From: Pelodera strongyloides
Lineage: Eukaryota; Nematoda; Chromadorea; Rhabditida; Rhabditidae
Assembly: GCA_036852015.1 (NCBI GenBank)
Contig: JAANDG010000201.1
Span: forward strand, 124,001 to 188,000
DNA length: 64,000 nucleotides
Reading direction: 5' to 3'
This document shows, in pieces, positions 37,237-50,400 of the stretch. The notes beneath the pieces are model-generated. The model worked only from the letters and a program-made list of their open reading frames with translations, was not told where the DNA came from and did not search any database. The position numbers and the translations under genes were made by a program. The first letter of the stretch is position 1. Every line of letters starts with the position of its first letter.

Positions 37237-37940
37237 GGAACCTGGATTCTACACGCTCACATCTATGTGTGATGAGCATATATGCGTGAGAAAAGTGGTA
37301 AATTTATGGAGAAGGACACATGAGACGCGGGGCCAAGAATAGATTTAAAAGTACGCACAAATTTAGTCTATTGGAGTCTTCATACCTTACAACATCAAAA
37401 GGGTAGGTGAATGGTCATGAAGCCTATTGGTGATAAAGTGATAAGTCAGCGCCAGTCGGGAAATCTGAAAACTGTCTTTATAATGTGCCATCTTATCAGA
37501 GCAGAGGCCATTAATTTCGGAAACGAATGAATGTTTAAAAGTAAAAAGGTGAAAAGCTAAGGTGAGGTGCGGTGCAAAGGCAACGGTGTAAATTTGTATA
37601 ATTTTGTATAGCTCTCATGCATAATCAGTTTAGAAATGCATACCCCTTAATCGGTTTTTCAAGTATCCTAAAAAGCCCGTGTTTCTGTCAAAACTACCGT
37701 ACTTTTTTTACATGAAGATATTAACATAGCAGCACAGAAATATGCAGACGTGATAAGCACAAATGAGAGCGCCCTTGACGGCACTCGTCATCTTGAGGCT
37801 AACCTCAAACTTGGGTAATTAAACCGACGTTTGCAAAGAGGGCGAATATATGGACTTGGTGCGGCATATCGTGCACAAAAGTGCCAAACAATTGATGTGA
37901 AGCAAAATGCATGATTCCGTTATGCGCACTTCCTTTATCG
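37237..37940. other. Spacer, no gene seen
   Basis: No splice-supported exon or RNA gene was found between the SINE candidate and the diverged repeats. Confidence 0.45.
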
Positions 37941-37951
37941 AAGTGCACACA

Positions 37952-38440
37952 CTTCTGATTCAGAATCTTCGACGACAAAAATAAGTCGACGAGCAAATTT
38001 CATCGCAGCTCGATTCTGATGATGCAAATGAATTTCAGTGATGTTATCAAACGCGCATTTGTCTTTCACATGCAATATCGCTTCTGATTCAGAATCTTCG
38101 ACGTCGAACATAAGTCGAAGGTCAAATTTCGTCGTTGTTCAAGCATAATGATGCAAATTGACTTCAACGATTAGGCCAGACGGGCATACAAGTTAAAGGT
38201 GCAATAACGCTTCTGTCATTGACGATAGGAAGGCGAAGTGGGCCGAAGGCCCTCCTAGTGAGCTGACGGCTATATATGTTCTCCGAGTGTTCAAGAATAG
38301 GCAGTGCAAAAATTCTGCTTCAGAATCAAGACTGTTCAAAATAAACCGACACACAAATTTCATCGGATTGCCAAAATAATGTCGCAAACGAGCAATCAAT
38401 GCTGATATCAGGCGCGCATTAGACGCATAAGAAATGTAAT
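37952..38440. repeat. Diverged tandem repeat, about 130-bp spacing
   Basis: The block 'CTTCTGATTCAGAATCTTCG' followed by AAGTCGA and CAAATTTC(A/G)TCG recurs at 37952 and 38081, with a weaker copy near 38308 ('CTGCTTCAGAATC...AAACCGAC...CAAATTTCATCGG'). Related words near 37816 suggest a further worn copy. No coding content. Confidence 0.6.
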
Positions 38441-38689
38441 AATTTGTGAAAAAGATAGCGTGAAAACTGAAGTAAAACATAACACGCTAGAGCGAGGCGC
38501 CGTCTCGCATATTTCATGAAAACAAAAGTGATGCGGAAAAAAAGTTTACGGAGGGGTACAATATAGTTAGCATAATCTGATTATTTTGTATCTTGGAATC
38601 TATCTAAACCCACTACAGTTACCCGCCTTATTGATTTCACTACTTTTTCAATACTTTCTTCAAACACTCATATTTATTTAAATAACCTC

Positions 38690-40650
38690 TTTACATTCAG
38701 TTCGTCTGGGAAAATTAAAATCCAGATCACCTTCATCTTCATACAATAGTCAGGAGACCGCTCAAGTAGGCAGAATTGTTCTCTCGGACGGACCGGCCCG
38801 ACCAATTCTGAATCCTCCCGACAACTATCCCTGCTATATCATGAAAACAAAGGTGATTTGGAGACGAATTTACGGAGAAACCAAACAAAGCCGACTATTG
38901 AAATAAACACAGCAATAACATCCTACACATCCAATTAACTAATGAACTATTATATATACAACGTAAATGCAGCTTCATTACGTAACTGCCTAGCAAAATT
39001 GAGTCAACTTGGTCGCCCTTTGCTAGTATGCAATTTATCATAGGCATATATTTTCCTTGTTTCAAACAATAAGGTCGTACTATTAACGGCACTAATCAGG
39101 CACAATTCCTTCTCATCCACTTCACTTCAAACGTGTTTCCCAAATAAGGGTGACAATTAAAACGATGAATGATTACAGATTTCAAAGCGCCACGTAACGA
39201 GAAGAATAAAAAGCATACATGTGGAGAGTTGTCCGCTGAACATCACATGTCGGACTATTGTGGCTGTCTCACCTCCACCAAGTACATCATCCGCCGATGT
39301 CCAGCCGTTCATCTTGATGTTCATCTTGATGCCCAGCCCTAGATGATGTAGTGGTGGTGGCTGAGGTTGGAACATTCGTGTCTTCGAAACAGTCCCTCTC
39401 GTCCCCATCCAAAGAAGTCTACCTAAAGGTAAACATTTTCGTATAGGTTTTCGAAGAAGATCAAGAAAATATTCAATAAAGAAACATTACCTGATAAATC
39501 GCGTTGAAGCATGACTTCAGTTGGCGTCCCCCGACCTGTCCTCCAAATGAACTTGTCCTGTCATGTCCGACGTTGTCCATGTGGTGCTCGATGTGGTGGC
39601 TTTTCCATGTTGTCTACTTGACCAAATCCATTTTTTCCGGGCACCTCCGAAAATTCCTCCTAAATTAATCAAAGTCGTGAAATGCATAAAGGCATGAAAA
39701 AATAATTCGGATACTAAAGGAAAAAAGTAAAGCTTTCCTTCATTAAACCTATGAAAACACCATCCCACACCTCTCTCTATCCCTCTCTCTCTCTGGATAA
39801 TCTTTACTCCAAAACCATTTCCATTCAGTTAATCTCCGCAATTCCAATCCAGATCACCTTCATGTTCATATTGTAGTCAGGTTACTTGCCCAACTAGGCA
39901 TAATTGTTCTCTCTGAGTGACCGGCCCTGCCAATTCTGAATGCACCCAAACTCATGACCCTCATATAGCATGAAAACAATCGTGGCATGGAAAGAAATTT
40001 ACAGCAAGAAACCGCCACAGGCGACATAACTAAGTGACTTAACTACTAGGGCTATCCACTACTAGGGCGGGCCTTTTGCCCATCTGTGTAAGCTCACCTT
40101 GTCATAATCGCTTGAGCAAGTACAGATAAACATCAAATAGAGGATGTATAGAAGAACAAAAAGCTTACATTTAGAGAGTAGTCCGTTGACCCGCACGTGT
40201 CAAATACTCAGGCCAGTCAGTGTCCAGGCCCTCGCATGTTCCAACCAAGTGGTCTGTCCTTGATGACCAACGCTGCCCAGCTCGATATAGTTGTTCTCGT
40301 TGACATAGCAGTTGATGAACAAGAAAAAGTGCACATTAGTGCATTGTTCGCTCCAAATCCTTGCACGCCCCAGTAGGGGTTCCTAAATATAAAATTTACA
40401 CACAGGTATTCTAGTTAGACCATGTAAATGTTGAATAAAATAACAATACCTGGGCAATCGTCTTGAAACAATCCGTGTCCTCTGAATTACTACGTTCATG
40501 TGGTCCTATCGAGGATGACCACTGTTGGCCATGTGGCAATTCGCCATATCGTGTTATCGTTGATAACTGTAGGTTGATAACTGTAGTCCGGATCATTCCA
40601 GAGCTTCTTATAGTGGCCCACATTCATTTGGGAGACCTAAACATTAAATA
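38690..40650 (-). repeat. Diverged direct duplication of a segment with two exon-like blocks
   Basis: 38690-39420 and 39825-40385 share ordered similarity, for example 'ATCCAGATCACCTTCAT', 'AATTGTTCTCTC', and 'AAAAAGC.TACAT...GAGAGT.GTCCG.TGA'. The blocks upstream on the minus strand (39490-39690 and 40450-40640) also match: both end just before a GT donor with 'CFNAIYQ' and 'DCFKTIAQ'. On the minus strand, 40640-40450 and 40379-40180 give exon-like frames such as 'MNVGHYKKLWNDPDYSYQPT' and 'ARIWSEQCTNVHFFLFINCY', bounded by TTTAG acceptors. In-frame stops and a frameshift suggest decayed gene copies. No family recognised. Confidence 0.4.
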
Positions 40651-43600
40651 ATTCAAAATATTTTCAAATAGGTTCAAAAATAGTTATTAAATAAAAAAAA
40701 ACTGTACATGTTCAATCAAGTTGAAAGAAGGGACGAATTCGTGTCGACTGTTGAAACAAGTCGCTCAAGTCTTGAGAATATTGAACGTTTTGCAGGCACT
40801 AAATGATGCAAGATTAGTCTGGCGCACTTGCCCTTCTCTACATAATTGCACGTTATTTACATGCGCAATTGTGCACATCAACCAACCAATTTGTTAGAAC
40901 AAGGACAAATTGTTTGTGATTTTTATAGAATTGTGACACCTTGGGTAGTAAGAGATGAGTGGCATGAAATAAGAGTAGTTTGCTTGAAAAGATCGTTGAT
41001 CGAGTCCAGAATGCACTTTTAAATTTCGTGCATTTTAAATGAGGTCCACACAAAGCTCACCACGTTTGATAACTTTGTTCGATACCCAATTAGTAGCATC
41101 ATACAGACGATGAATTCAAGCATACTGAAAAGAAAATAATTCAGTAACAATGTTCGAGAACTAAACCAGCGCAGTTAGGCAATTGTTAAAGGTTGACTAA
41201 CTTGTTGGTGAGAGGTAAAAGACAACCCTCAATAACGGAACAAAATTCAGTACACATTAAGGAAAAAAGGAGACAAACAGTAGTAATATATGCAGGAACC
41301 CTGACAATATTGGTGGATGTGTTGCCAGTGTGGGCAGCCGGCGCACTGTGTGAATGTCTTTGCACTATTGAACTGGGTACACCATTTGATCGATGCAATT
41401 GCCTTTTACCATAATGAGTATTTCGTACCAAGATACACAAATCATTTATTGGAATTATGCCAAGTGAAATAATAGCTCAACTACATTTATCTACGGCAGA
41501 ACACAACTCTCAATGGACGATATTTTGAAAAAGAAAGGGTAATATTTATTTTTCTTTCCTACTATTTTGTGACCATCAGCGATTGTTTCTTTCAGTCATT
41601 CATTCCCAAAACGGGCAAAACCACGACAAATGAAGCATTCACTTAGTGAGTCTCACAGTATTCATCTCTATTTTTCAAGAAGCACTTATATACTGTATTT
41701 TTATGCCACGAAAGAAGCCTGGTGTTGCGGTATGTGAATTCTTTGTCTTCTTTGGGGCTCCATCTCAAATTTTCAGATTCACTTTTTTAATCATGAATAT
41801 TTCTAACTTACAAGAATCGTTACCTTTTGCATTTTTCAAAATAATTCACGACCGTTCATCTTTCAATACCCATTTTCGTCCGTATTGTTTTTAAGTTTGT
41901 CAGATTACGTGTATTTGAAATTGCATGTATATCTTGCATTCAATTCCTTTGTTAGGATAGCCCTAACATAGTTTACGTGTATGTTTTCATTCTGGTTAAG
42001 ATTTCGTCTATCACATTTCCTCACGATTCCTTTCTGTATGACATGTTTTTGTAGATCTTGCTTCACTGATAGCATTTTACAAAATTGTGCAAATCATTCT
42101 AAGCGTCCAACACGTCCATCTACACTGATTTAGTTTTCGGATTTTGCCACGAGTATGAGATTTTGAACTCCGTGGTCGCTCATTCGAACGTTGCGATTCG
42201 AAAGATTTCAAGATTTGCTTCCTGTTTGTGTCCGTACTGGACTCCGGGGTACCTGCTAGTGCTGAAGACCATTTCCCTTGAGCTGGCTTGTTATCTCGAG
42301 GGACTGTTTCGGAATCATTCGGAGGTCAAATGGGTATGGGTTTTTTTATTTCGGTAAGATTTTCTTAGACGTTGATTCCAAATAGTTCCACTGGACTGGG
42401 TGTAAATTGATTCTAAGAGCAGTGAATTAGCGAAATCATTTTATCCACCATCTAAGGAAACCATTTTAGAATAATGTACAGCTGACACTATATGTGCACA
42501 CTGAGGAAACTTGGCCGGTACGCCGCCTACACCAGGCCTGAAATGGGTGGGCCGCCACACCTGGGCCCTCCCGTTTTCCGTAGACCGCGCACCGGCCTAA
42601 GTTTCGCGTTTCAACGAAGTACCCCTTGAACAGAAGCAGTGTGGACATATAGAACAATAATATTATGATTCTTGTGAATACCGAATATAATTTTTTCTGA
42701 GAATATGACCCAATTGCTTGAATTGCAATGAATGTGGTTATGCAGTTTGAAACCGCTTGTTTTATGGGGTTTGCGGTCGTACGGTGGTGCGCTTCAGTGT
42801 ACAACAATCCGTCCATTATGCAATAAGTAAATACACAGCAATAGCTGGAAGAAACCAACCATAGAGAATGGTTGTACTTCGCACTTATTTGTGAACAGAG
42901 TTATTCTGTGACTGAGTACAATATGGTACACTGGATCTCGCAAAAGGGACCGGAAGTTTTAAGCGGACTCATAGAGTTTGGTGGTGATGATAAAGCTGTC
43001 ATGCAATATATTACGGTTTCGGCCACAGAAATCGTAATTGGTTTTTAGCAATGTTAAGATCCTTCCCCTTAGTTAATTTCATAGTTAAAGCACCCCAGAG
43101 GACTCAAGCGCCGCCCTCTATTACGAAATATGTACTACCCACTGACTGAGTCACCTTTTGATGCTGAACTTTGAGTGCTTACAAAGCCTAAGGATTTCTT
43201 CAAACGTTTTCCTATTTTTTTCACAAGTATTTGAAGTTCTACAGTACACTGTTTTACATATGCAACTACTAAATTCTATAAAAATATATCATCCAATGCT
43301 GGACACCGGCAAGTTGAAATAACTTTATTAGGACCGGCTGCAAACACTTATTAGTTGTCAGTTATTTGACAATGTATTAAATTAAGAAAGCAATGGCCAA
43401 TGACAAAAGTGAGCATATCTAAACGAGCACTTGAGCTCGTGATTTGATATTGGGACCATGTTTGCCATTGAGTTTTCCACAATAAATAAAAATAAGAATA
43501 ACATTCGCAATTGAGATCTTCCCTTCAAAATGCTGCCATCATGACAGCTTTGAAGATTTATATGGTTTGCATTTGTTACCAAGCGCGTTTCCTGTAGCAA

Positions 43601-45030
43601 CACTGCTTTTCGAGAACAGAAGCATTTTCTCAGCGGCAAACTGCGGAAAGAAGCCTGTTTTATTTTCATTCTTGATGCCTTTGTTCGCCTAGACTGTAGT
43701 CTTTGAACATGATTCCCTTCAGTAGTGCAACACGCCCCGAATATTCCAAGCAAAAAAGTTACCTTTGCCCTTCACTGAAATGACATCATACAACATCATA
43801 CCAAGGTTGTGTCGTACATATTCTCAACCTCTGTTTCCTTTTATGTAGAAAGATCGCCGACCGAAATGTTGACTTCCCCGCACCACTATTTGCCGACATA
43901 GGTCAATATTTCTATCCTTCGGATTGGGTTCTCCCAATGTGTATTGATCTCTCAATGGTCTCTCCCGCCCCATAGACTCGACAACCAAAGAGCTTCGCTC
44001 CTTCACGTGCCTGCATAGCAAATACAACAAGCGCGTGCGTGCAGATTCACATTTTCCCAACCACCGACTTGATGTCAATATTTTGCGCTTTCAATATTTT
44101 GCACTATTTTGCTGTTTTTTTTTCATCAATAGGTAGGGGACTCACAGAGCCTGGAAACACTATGCGTTCATTCATCTGTGTTCTTTGTAATTTTCCTCCC
44201 CTCCCCCCCCCTCCATCGTATTATCTACTGTATCTCCATTATCTTCTTCTCTGCTTCTCCTATCTCTTTCACTTCGTCACTTCAATAAAATCGTGTTATC
44301 TTCCTGAGCGCGCGTTTACAAAATGTTCCGGATCTATGGGATAGCATGGGTGCTGCATTGATCAGGTACCGTTCCTCTGTGTTGTGCATTTCCCGTAGTT
44401 TCTAAAACAAATATTTGGTATCTCTGTGCCTCCCATACTCCCTTTGTGCTGGTATAACTACGCTCCAGTCACTAGGAAAGACTTTTCGTTCAACGGCAAC
44501 TTTCTGCTTTTCGTGTCATTATAACGTTTTATTTCAATTTTAATGAATATTTAAGTGGCCAAATGTTTCCCGTCACTGCAGTACGTGATGAAACAACTTT
44601 TTTTTTTCACGACACATTATCGGAAGTCCAAATGGTTTTATTTGTTTATCTATGAACGTGATTGCGAGCAAAACGAATGCTACATTTCGTGAACACTAAA
44701 CCTTGAACTCCATGCTGGATGTGATAAGCATTTCTTATGCAGTCATTCCTGATACAGTTCCGGTTGAACAATCACTGTTTCTGAATCTGAGTTTATCTTA
44801 ATAATCAGGTTTCACTAAGTACTTAAATACTCTGGCGAGAATCTACAGTTTCCACAAACTTTTTGAGTCATGTTGTTTTTCGCGTTTGCTAATTTATTCA
44901 TGCCGGGAAAGGGGTGGGGGTGGTCGTAGTTATGGTTTCTGTGCCCCCCAATGTTTGCAAAACACAAACCACAAATGACAGACAAGACCAATTGTAGATG
45001 CTGAAGGCTTTGCAATAAACAAGCACTTGT
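40651..45030. other. Gene-poor spacer
   Basis: No exon chain could be built. A short start-codon exon candidate at 41704 (nine codons, then GTATGTG) could be a first exon of some transcript, but no partner is evident. A poly-C/CT-rich tract lies near 44198-44215. Confidence 0.4.
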
Positions 45031-45169
45031 TTTCCTTATTTTATTTACTGGAAATATTGTATTTTAATGACTTTACTATTGTTTTCCCTTCTCTTTGACT
45101 TTTCCCATACTGTGTCACCTTTTACCAAATGAAAGCATCATGCAACCTGGAAATAAATTATTATTATTA
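45030..45169 (+). mobile_element. Possible LINE 3' UTR relic with ATT tail
   Basis: An AATAAATTATTATTATTA terminus (45152-45169) repeats the 3' end of the LINE at 1-545. The upstream 120 bases are T-rich as in that element's 3' UTR. No coding remnant is present. Confidence 0.35.
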
Positions 45170-47450
45170 GTACGAGAGTGGCATAAAGAAATAAGAAATT
45201 TCAAACCGTTAATTGCTAAGAAAGGCGAAACATAATTGGGGGCCTCTGCGAAGCATTCAGTTCTCCTAGTAAAATTAGTTAGATAAACTCATTATTAGAA
45301 CCCACGCTGAAAAATTCCAAACACTGAATGGTGTATTTGCAAACGATTCCCTTTTTAACCATTTCAAAAAGGATCCTTCCATTCTTCACTACCTCACAAA
45401 GGGTTCTCTCCGACTTCAACCCCTAAATCTGAAATCGATTTCGGGGTTTTTCGTGTTTATTGCGCCGATCCTCTTGTACTGTTGGGATCTATTTACATTC
45501 GCACAGTGCTAGGGATAGACCTCAAAGGGCCAGACCCATGGAATTTGTATATATGAAGACATCGTGTTTTGGAACAGATTTTCACTGTGAAACCCAATTA
45601 AAAAGGCAACGCATCCTTCATTTGTGCTTACATTGTGCAGTTAGTTTTCAAGTTTATTTCAGCGAAATTATTTTGATTATGCTGACTTGTCGTTTACGAC
45701 ATCGCATTAATATTTGCATATACACCAACCTTTTTATTTATTGTTTTCATTAAATTGTGTTATTTATGCAAAGTGAATCAGTCAGAACAATATAATCTTT
45801 GCGTGGGCAAGCATATCTCGCACATTTTTATTTAAATGGAATGTAAGCAGCTAGAGTGTTCATATACAACAGTGTATACGTATACCATTGTCGAAATGTG
45901 GCGAATCATAGTAGAACACTTTGTTCCTATTTTTTGAAGCTTTGATATTACTTTTGATATTACACTATTTCGACAATCGTGTACACGGTTGTCTTACACT
46001 CATTGTGTCCTTGTATTTACCTATCAGTTTTCAACAATGTACTTGTCAATTTTAGCGTATAAACTTTTCGGATCCGTTTTATTGCCAACTGGTAATCAAT
46101 CCACTATATTCATTCTGCTTTGACAAAGAAGCGTGCTTTGCCTTCTTCGGCTTCCCTTATCTAACGTGGCCGCCTGTCTCTAGATCGGTTCACTTCTCCC
46201 ATGTGCATTTCATTGTGCACAGACAAAAGTTCGAATGCTGAAATACTGTTAATCCCCGATAATTGTGTGTATGAGCCACTCACCACGCCTCACTCATATG
46301 TGTGTAATAACAGGTTTCCATTCTGTTCTTTCTAACTCACTAAAATCGCCACCTTCGGCTATTCCGTTTTGTCGCACTAACTTTTCGTTACTATACGACG
46401 GAAGACGTGATTCACGTGATTGTCAAAAAATTTTCTTGCTAGAGCGATTTATGGTCTATTTTATGACTCTCAACGGAGTTACGTCATAATTGACCGCTCA
46501 ATGATTTTTCTTTCAGCCGCTGTAGTCTGGAAGGTCAGGCAAAACAATTTGGGTTAACGTTTTTATATAAACTTGTATGTGCATTTGGTTCCTTAGCACC
46601 CGTCAACCAGTACGCAACTGAAAAAATCCTTTTTATTAACGTATAAACAATTAAATTATTGCCAAATGTGCACTTATTATTAGTTTATCACATGGGAAAA
46701 TGCGTCTGCGTTGCCTAGCAAATATATACTAACCCTCGAATAATATTACATGAGAAGAGAACTTTTGTGCTGTAAGTTTCTTGGAAAAGTTCATTGAAGT
46801 CGATGCAGTGTTTCAATAAACGTTAATGAAAAACAATAAAGGAAGAGCAAACAAAAATTATCTGAGTGGATTGCTTTTTTTTTCGAAATAAGCTTGTGTG
46901 AAATGAGGACTTAAAGTAAGTCAATAGAATTTGCAGTCTTTTAATAAACAGTGGATCAGAACAATTTATTCGCCATTGACTTTGGAACGAGGCGAGGTTC
47001 TTTTGAACGAAACCCTTGTTGTTCGGCTTTTCACTTTCGCTTCTTTCTCACGTATATTGTAAATCACATTTCACTTGATGAAATGTTTCTTTTCTCTTCA
47101 AATATCAACTGTTCTCCGATATTTGTCAATCGATTCAACACATTGCGAGTGCCACGTTTGTTCGAATTCAGTAAACACTGCTTTTGTCAACGAAAATCAA
47201 TAAATTTGCCGTTATGTCGGACCATCCAGGCAACGCAAACATAAATCAACAGAAACCACAACACTTTAATCCTTATCTTTGAGAGTTTATTCATTTTAGC
47301 CTCAATTGCTCTGATTGTCTTGAAATATCTTGTTTTAATGTTGCGATTTGTTCTTTTCGAATATCTCCATATTGTATGTAGTTTATGTGGTCGCAATAAG
47401 TATTATTACTTTACTTACAGTTTCATTCTCTCAAATAGTTTTCTTCCTTC
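45170..47450. other. Spacer upstream of the nuclear receptor gene
   Basis: No supported gene. It presumably holds the promoter or 5' exons of the nuclear receptor; nothing specific can be called. Confidence 0.45.
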
Positions 47451-47452
47451 AG
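47443..47452 (+). promoter_or_regulatory. Candidate trans-splice (SL) acceptor for the nuclear receptor
   Basis: TTCTTCCTTCAG precedes the first ATG (47467) by 14 bases. An in-frame TAA at 47455-47457 lies between the acceptor and the ATG, which fixes this ATG as the first usable start of this transcript. Confidence 0.4.
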
Positions 47453-47466
47453 GGTAATATTCGTAT

Positions 47467-50400
47467 ATGTCAATTTCCTACCGAACTTCATCGCTTTCGT
47501 TTTTTGATGATGCGGACCAAACATCGCTAAAGCATCAGGTCCCGTTTACCGGGTATAATGATGGATATAATCGGTCATCCAGGTCAGTTAAGAATTATTT
47601 CTCGATTGCTTTTACCCAATTTCATAATTTGTCAATTTATTTGCTTCATTGTCTTCTTTTTTGGTAGGGGAAAAGAGTTGTTAATTTGCGATTGCGATTC
47701 CTTCATAATTTCAGTGAAACAGACGATTGTCTCCTCGACTTCTCCTTTAATGAGCAGGATACAGCTATGAACAGGAAGAACTCCGCTGATGAGAGTACGG
47801 CCGGATCAGTGGATAGCGGAGTCTCATCTCCACCTATCGATGTTAAGCCGGACGCCGAGGTAGATTTTAGCTATCAGACAGGGTAAAAAAAATTTGGTAG
47901 AATTGTTCCCGTCTTATTTGATAATACTCTGTTGAAAACAAAATTATTGCTGCAAGAGGGCCTTTCTGTGATCCTTTGTTTTCTTGGTGAAGGAAGGTTG
48001 GCATTTGACGATCGGCAATGTTATTTTGTAATGGCAATGTATTGCAGACAGTGCTCGCTTTCTCCAAGTTGCCCAAGAATGTAGCTCCGACAATGTGTGT
48101 TGTTTGCGGGGACACGGCCACCGGATACCATTACGATGTTCCAAGTTGCAACGGTTGTAAGACGTTCTTCCGCAGAACCGTCCTTTCACAAAGGACTTTC
48201 GTCTGTAAGAAAGGAGGCACATGCTTCGAGACGCTTCCCAAAGGTAGACTTTGCATATCAATCGCTAGAATAAATTGGTCACCGTACGACGCATTTTCGA
48301 AAATAAAGCCTGCATTTTCAGAACGACGTTGCTCCTGTCGAAAATGTCGTTTTGATCGTTGTGTGGCAGTCGGAATGAACCCACTTGGTGAGTAACATTT
48401 TTGTTTCACTTTTGTGTATATTGACCGACAAACCAAAAAATTGCTTCTCATTCTGAAGCAATTTCGTCATTCGAGGCTATTCGCCGGATCATCCATGGAT
48501 TTTAAATTTAAAAAATAATAGTTCAGCTATCCAGACGAATCAAGATATGAGCAGCAACGACATGGTGACGAGCATTCTGTCAAAGAGAGGCGCTGAACCA
48601 AGTTCGAGTGATGTTCTGGAACCTCCAAAGAATAACAAGGTGTGTGTCAAGTTCGTATTTTTTTTTCTTGCGTATCCATTTTTCGTCATTGTTCATGTGT
48701 AACCTAACTGTTGAGTTTCCTTTGTAACAGTTGAAGTGAACTTGGGATCGTTAGCCTTTGTATTTTCCTCTCCACATTGACGTTCAGTTAAAGGGACGCG
48801 GTCACCGTTTTGGCCCCTTTGTGTTTTTATTAACTGAACAGTATGAAAAACATAGTGTTGGAAAAAAACCCGACGAAAAACGCTGTTTTCAGCGAGAAAT
48901 TCATTGAGTAAAAAAATTGCGTCCGATCCAAGGTCCACAGTTAGTCATAGAAAACCAAATGTTAAATGCCCGCGAGATATTCGACCGATTAATTAGTGAA
49001 ATAAAGTTCGTCGAGTCATTATCAGCACGGTCATATGCTGGACAATTACTAGGGTTACGGTTCGTATTGGTTCGAGGACAAATTTTTCTTCATCATTTCA
49101 CTCGCTGTTGCCTCATTTCTTGCAAAACATTTTCACAACACTATGCGTTACAAATTATGAAGAAAATAAAAACACATAGTATACATAAGGGCCAAAACGG
49201 TGACCGCGTCCCTTTAAAATGAGGTGTTAGATTCAATTGCTTATGCCTTCCCTGTAGATGCTCATGGAGTTGCGGCTCAAAGATGATGGTATAACTCATC
49301 TTGTGGACGGTCTCCTCTACTTGGAGATTAAAACGGAGAAACTGAGGAGGAGCACATACAACCCAGACCTGTGCAAGGTACCACGTTTGAGCCCAGATAA
49401 AAAAAATTCCAGAGTCAGTAGACGAACAAAGTTTGATTCCGTCAGATAAGACATACGTTTTAAAGGAAAAGTGCATTTACAGATGGGATCAATTAGCGAG
49501 CTCTTATCTGGACACTCGGCACTTTCAATGGCAGACTCCTTGCAGGTTTGCCTTTCAGAGAGTTTGCAAACCAGAAATAATAAATGATAAATTTCAAGTG
49601 CCGTAGTCAATTCATTTTTCCACGAACCAGAAGTGGCATTCGTTGCATTTTAGCGTCAAACAACATTATAAAGTCCAATACAATTACTTTTGTGTCTTAG
49701 GTCGCTTTCGAGACGCGCAATTCTGAACAAAAGTAGTTCGGAATTGGTGGCCGAAATACCATAGACTCCCCACAGTACTCCCGTGTGCAAACAGGCATTT
49801 GGCACAGAGATCATTTATATCCGGAAATATGCAATAATATTAGGAGCCATATGGTTGCCGGTTGAGGATTATAAATGATCTCCAAGCGAAATACGTGTCT
49901 GACCACGGACCTCCTGTGGAGAGCAATTACATTTCCGACACCGGCCATACTCAACTACTTTTGAAATTTTCGTATGTACATATGTTTCCAGCCAATGCCA
50001 GACTGGCCTCTACCGCCTCCGCCATTTCACATGTCATGCGAGGGGTAACCATTATTGTCTTACAGCAAACCTTTTTTTGATTGCTTCTATATTTTTGTCC
50101 TAAGTGTATGCCTGGAAAGCTGAAATACATGTTTCTTATTCTCAAAATAGTGATATGGGCCCAAAGCATAGTAGAAGAGCGTACGTAGTTTTTTTTTATT
50201 CGTTCGCCGTACTGATCCAGAAAACTTTCCTGTGCGTTCCACGAGATGCAAACAACATTCCTTGTTTGTAATACGCAAAATAAAAAAGAACTTACATGGA
50301 AAGTCATTCGTTATAAGTGTTGTATTGCAGGATGTCAAAGGAGGAACGCGAAGAGCGAAAAAAATGGTATGCATTTGCCCCATGTTTTGCCCCATTTTGC

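Noticed and set aside
41186..41440. Minus-strand frame of 84 codons
   Set aside because: Composition is plausible but there is no family resemblance and no supported splice partner.
41704..41730. Distant first exon of the nuclear receptor (nine codons, then GTATGTG)
   Set aside because: No phase-matched acceptor could be tied to it, and the receptor has its own ATG with an upstream in-frame stop at 47455.
49862..49991. Possible extra nuclear-receptor exon starting '[17 protein letters not shown]'
   Set aside because: The phases of the flanking exons join directly without it, and its acceptor (GGTTGAG) is weak. It could still be a minor exon.
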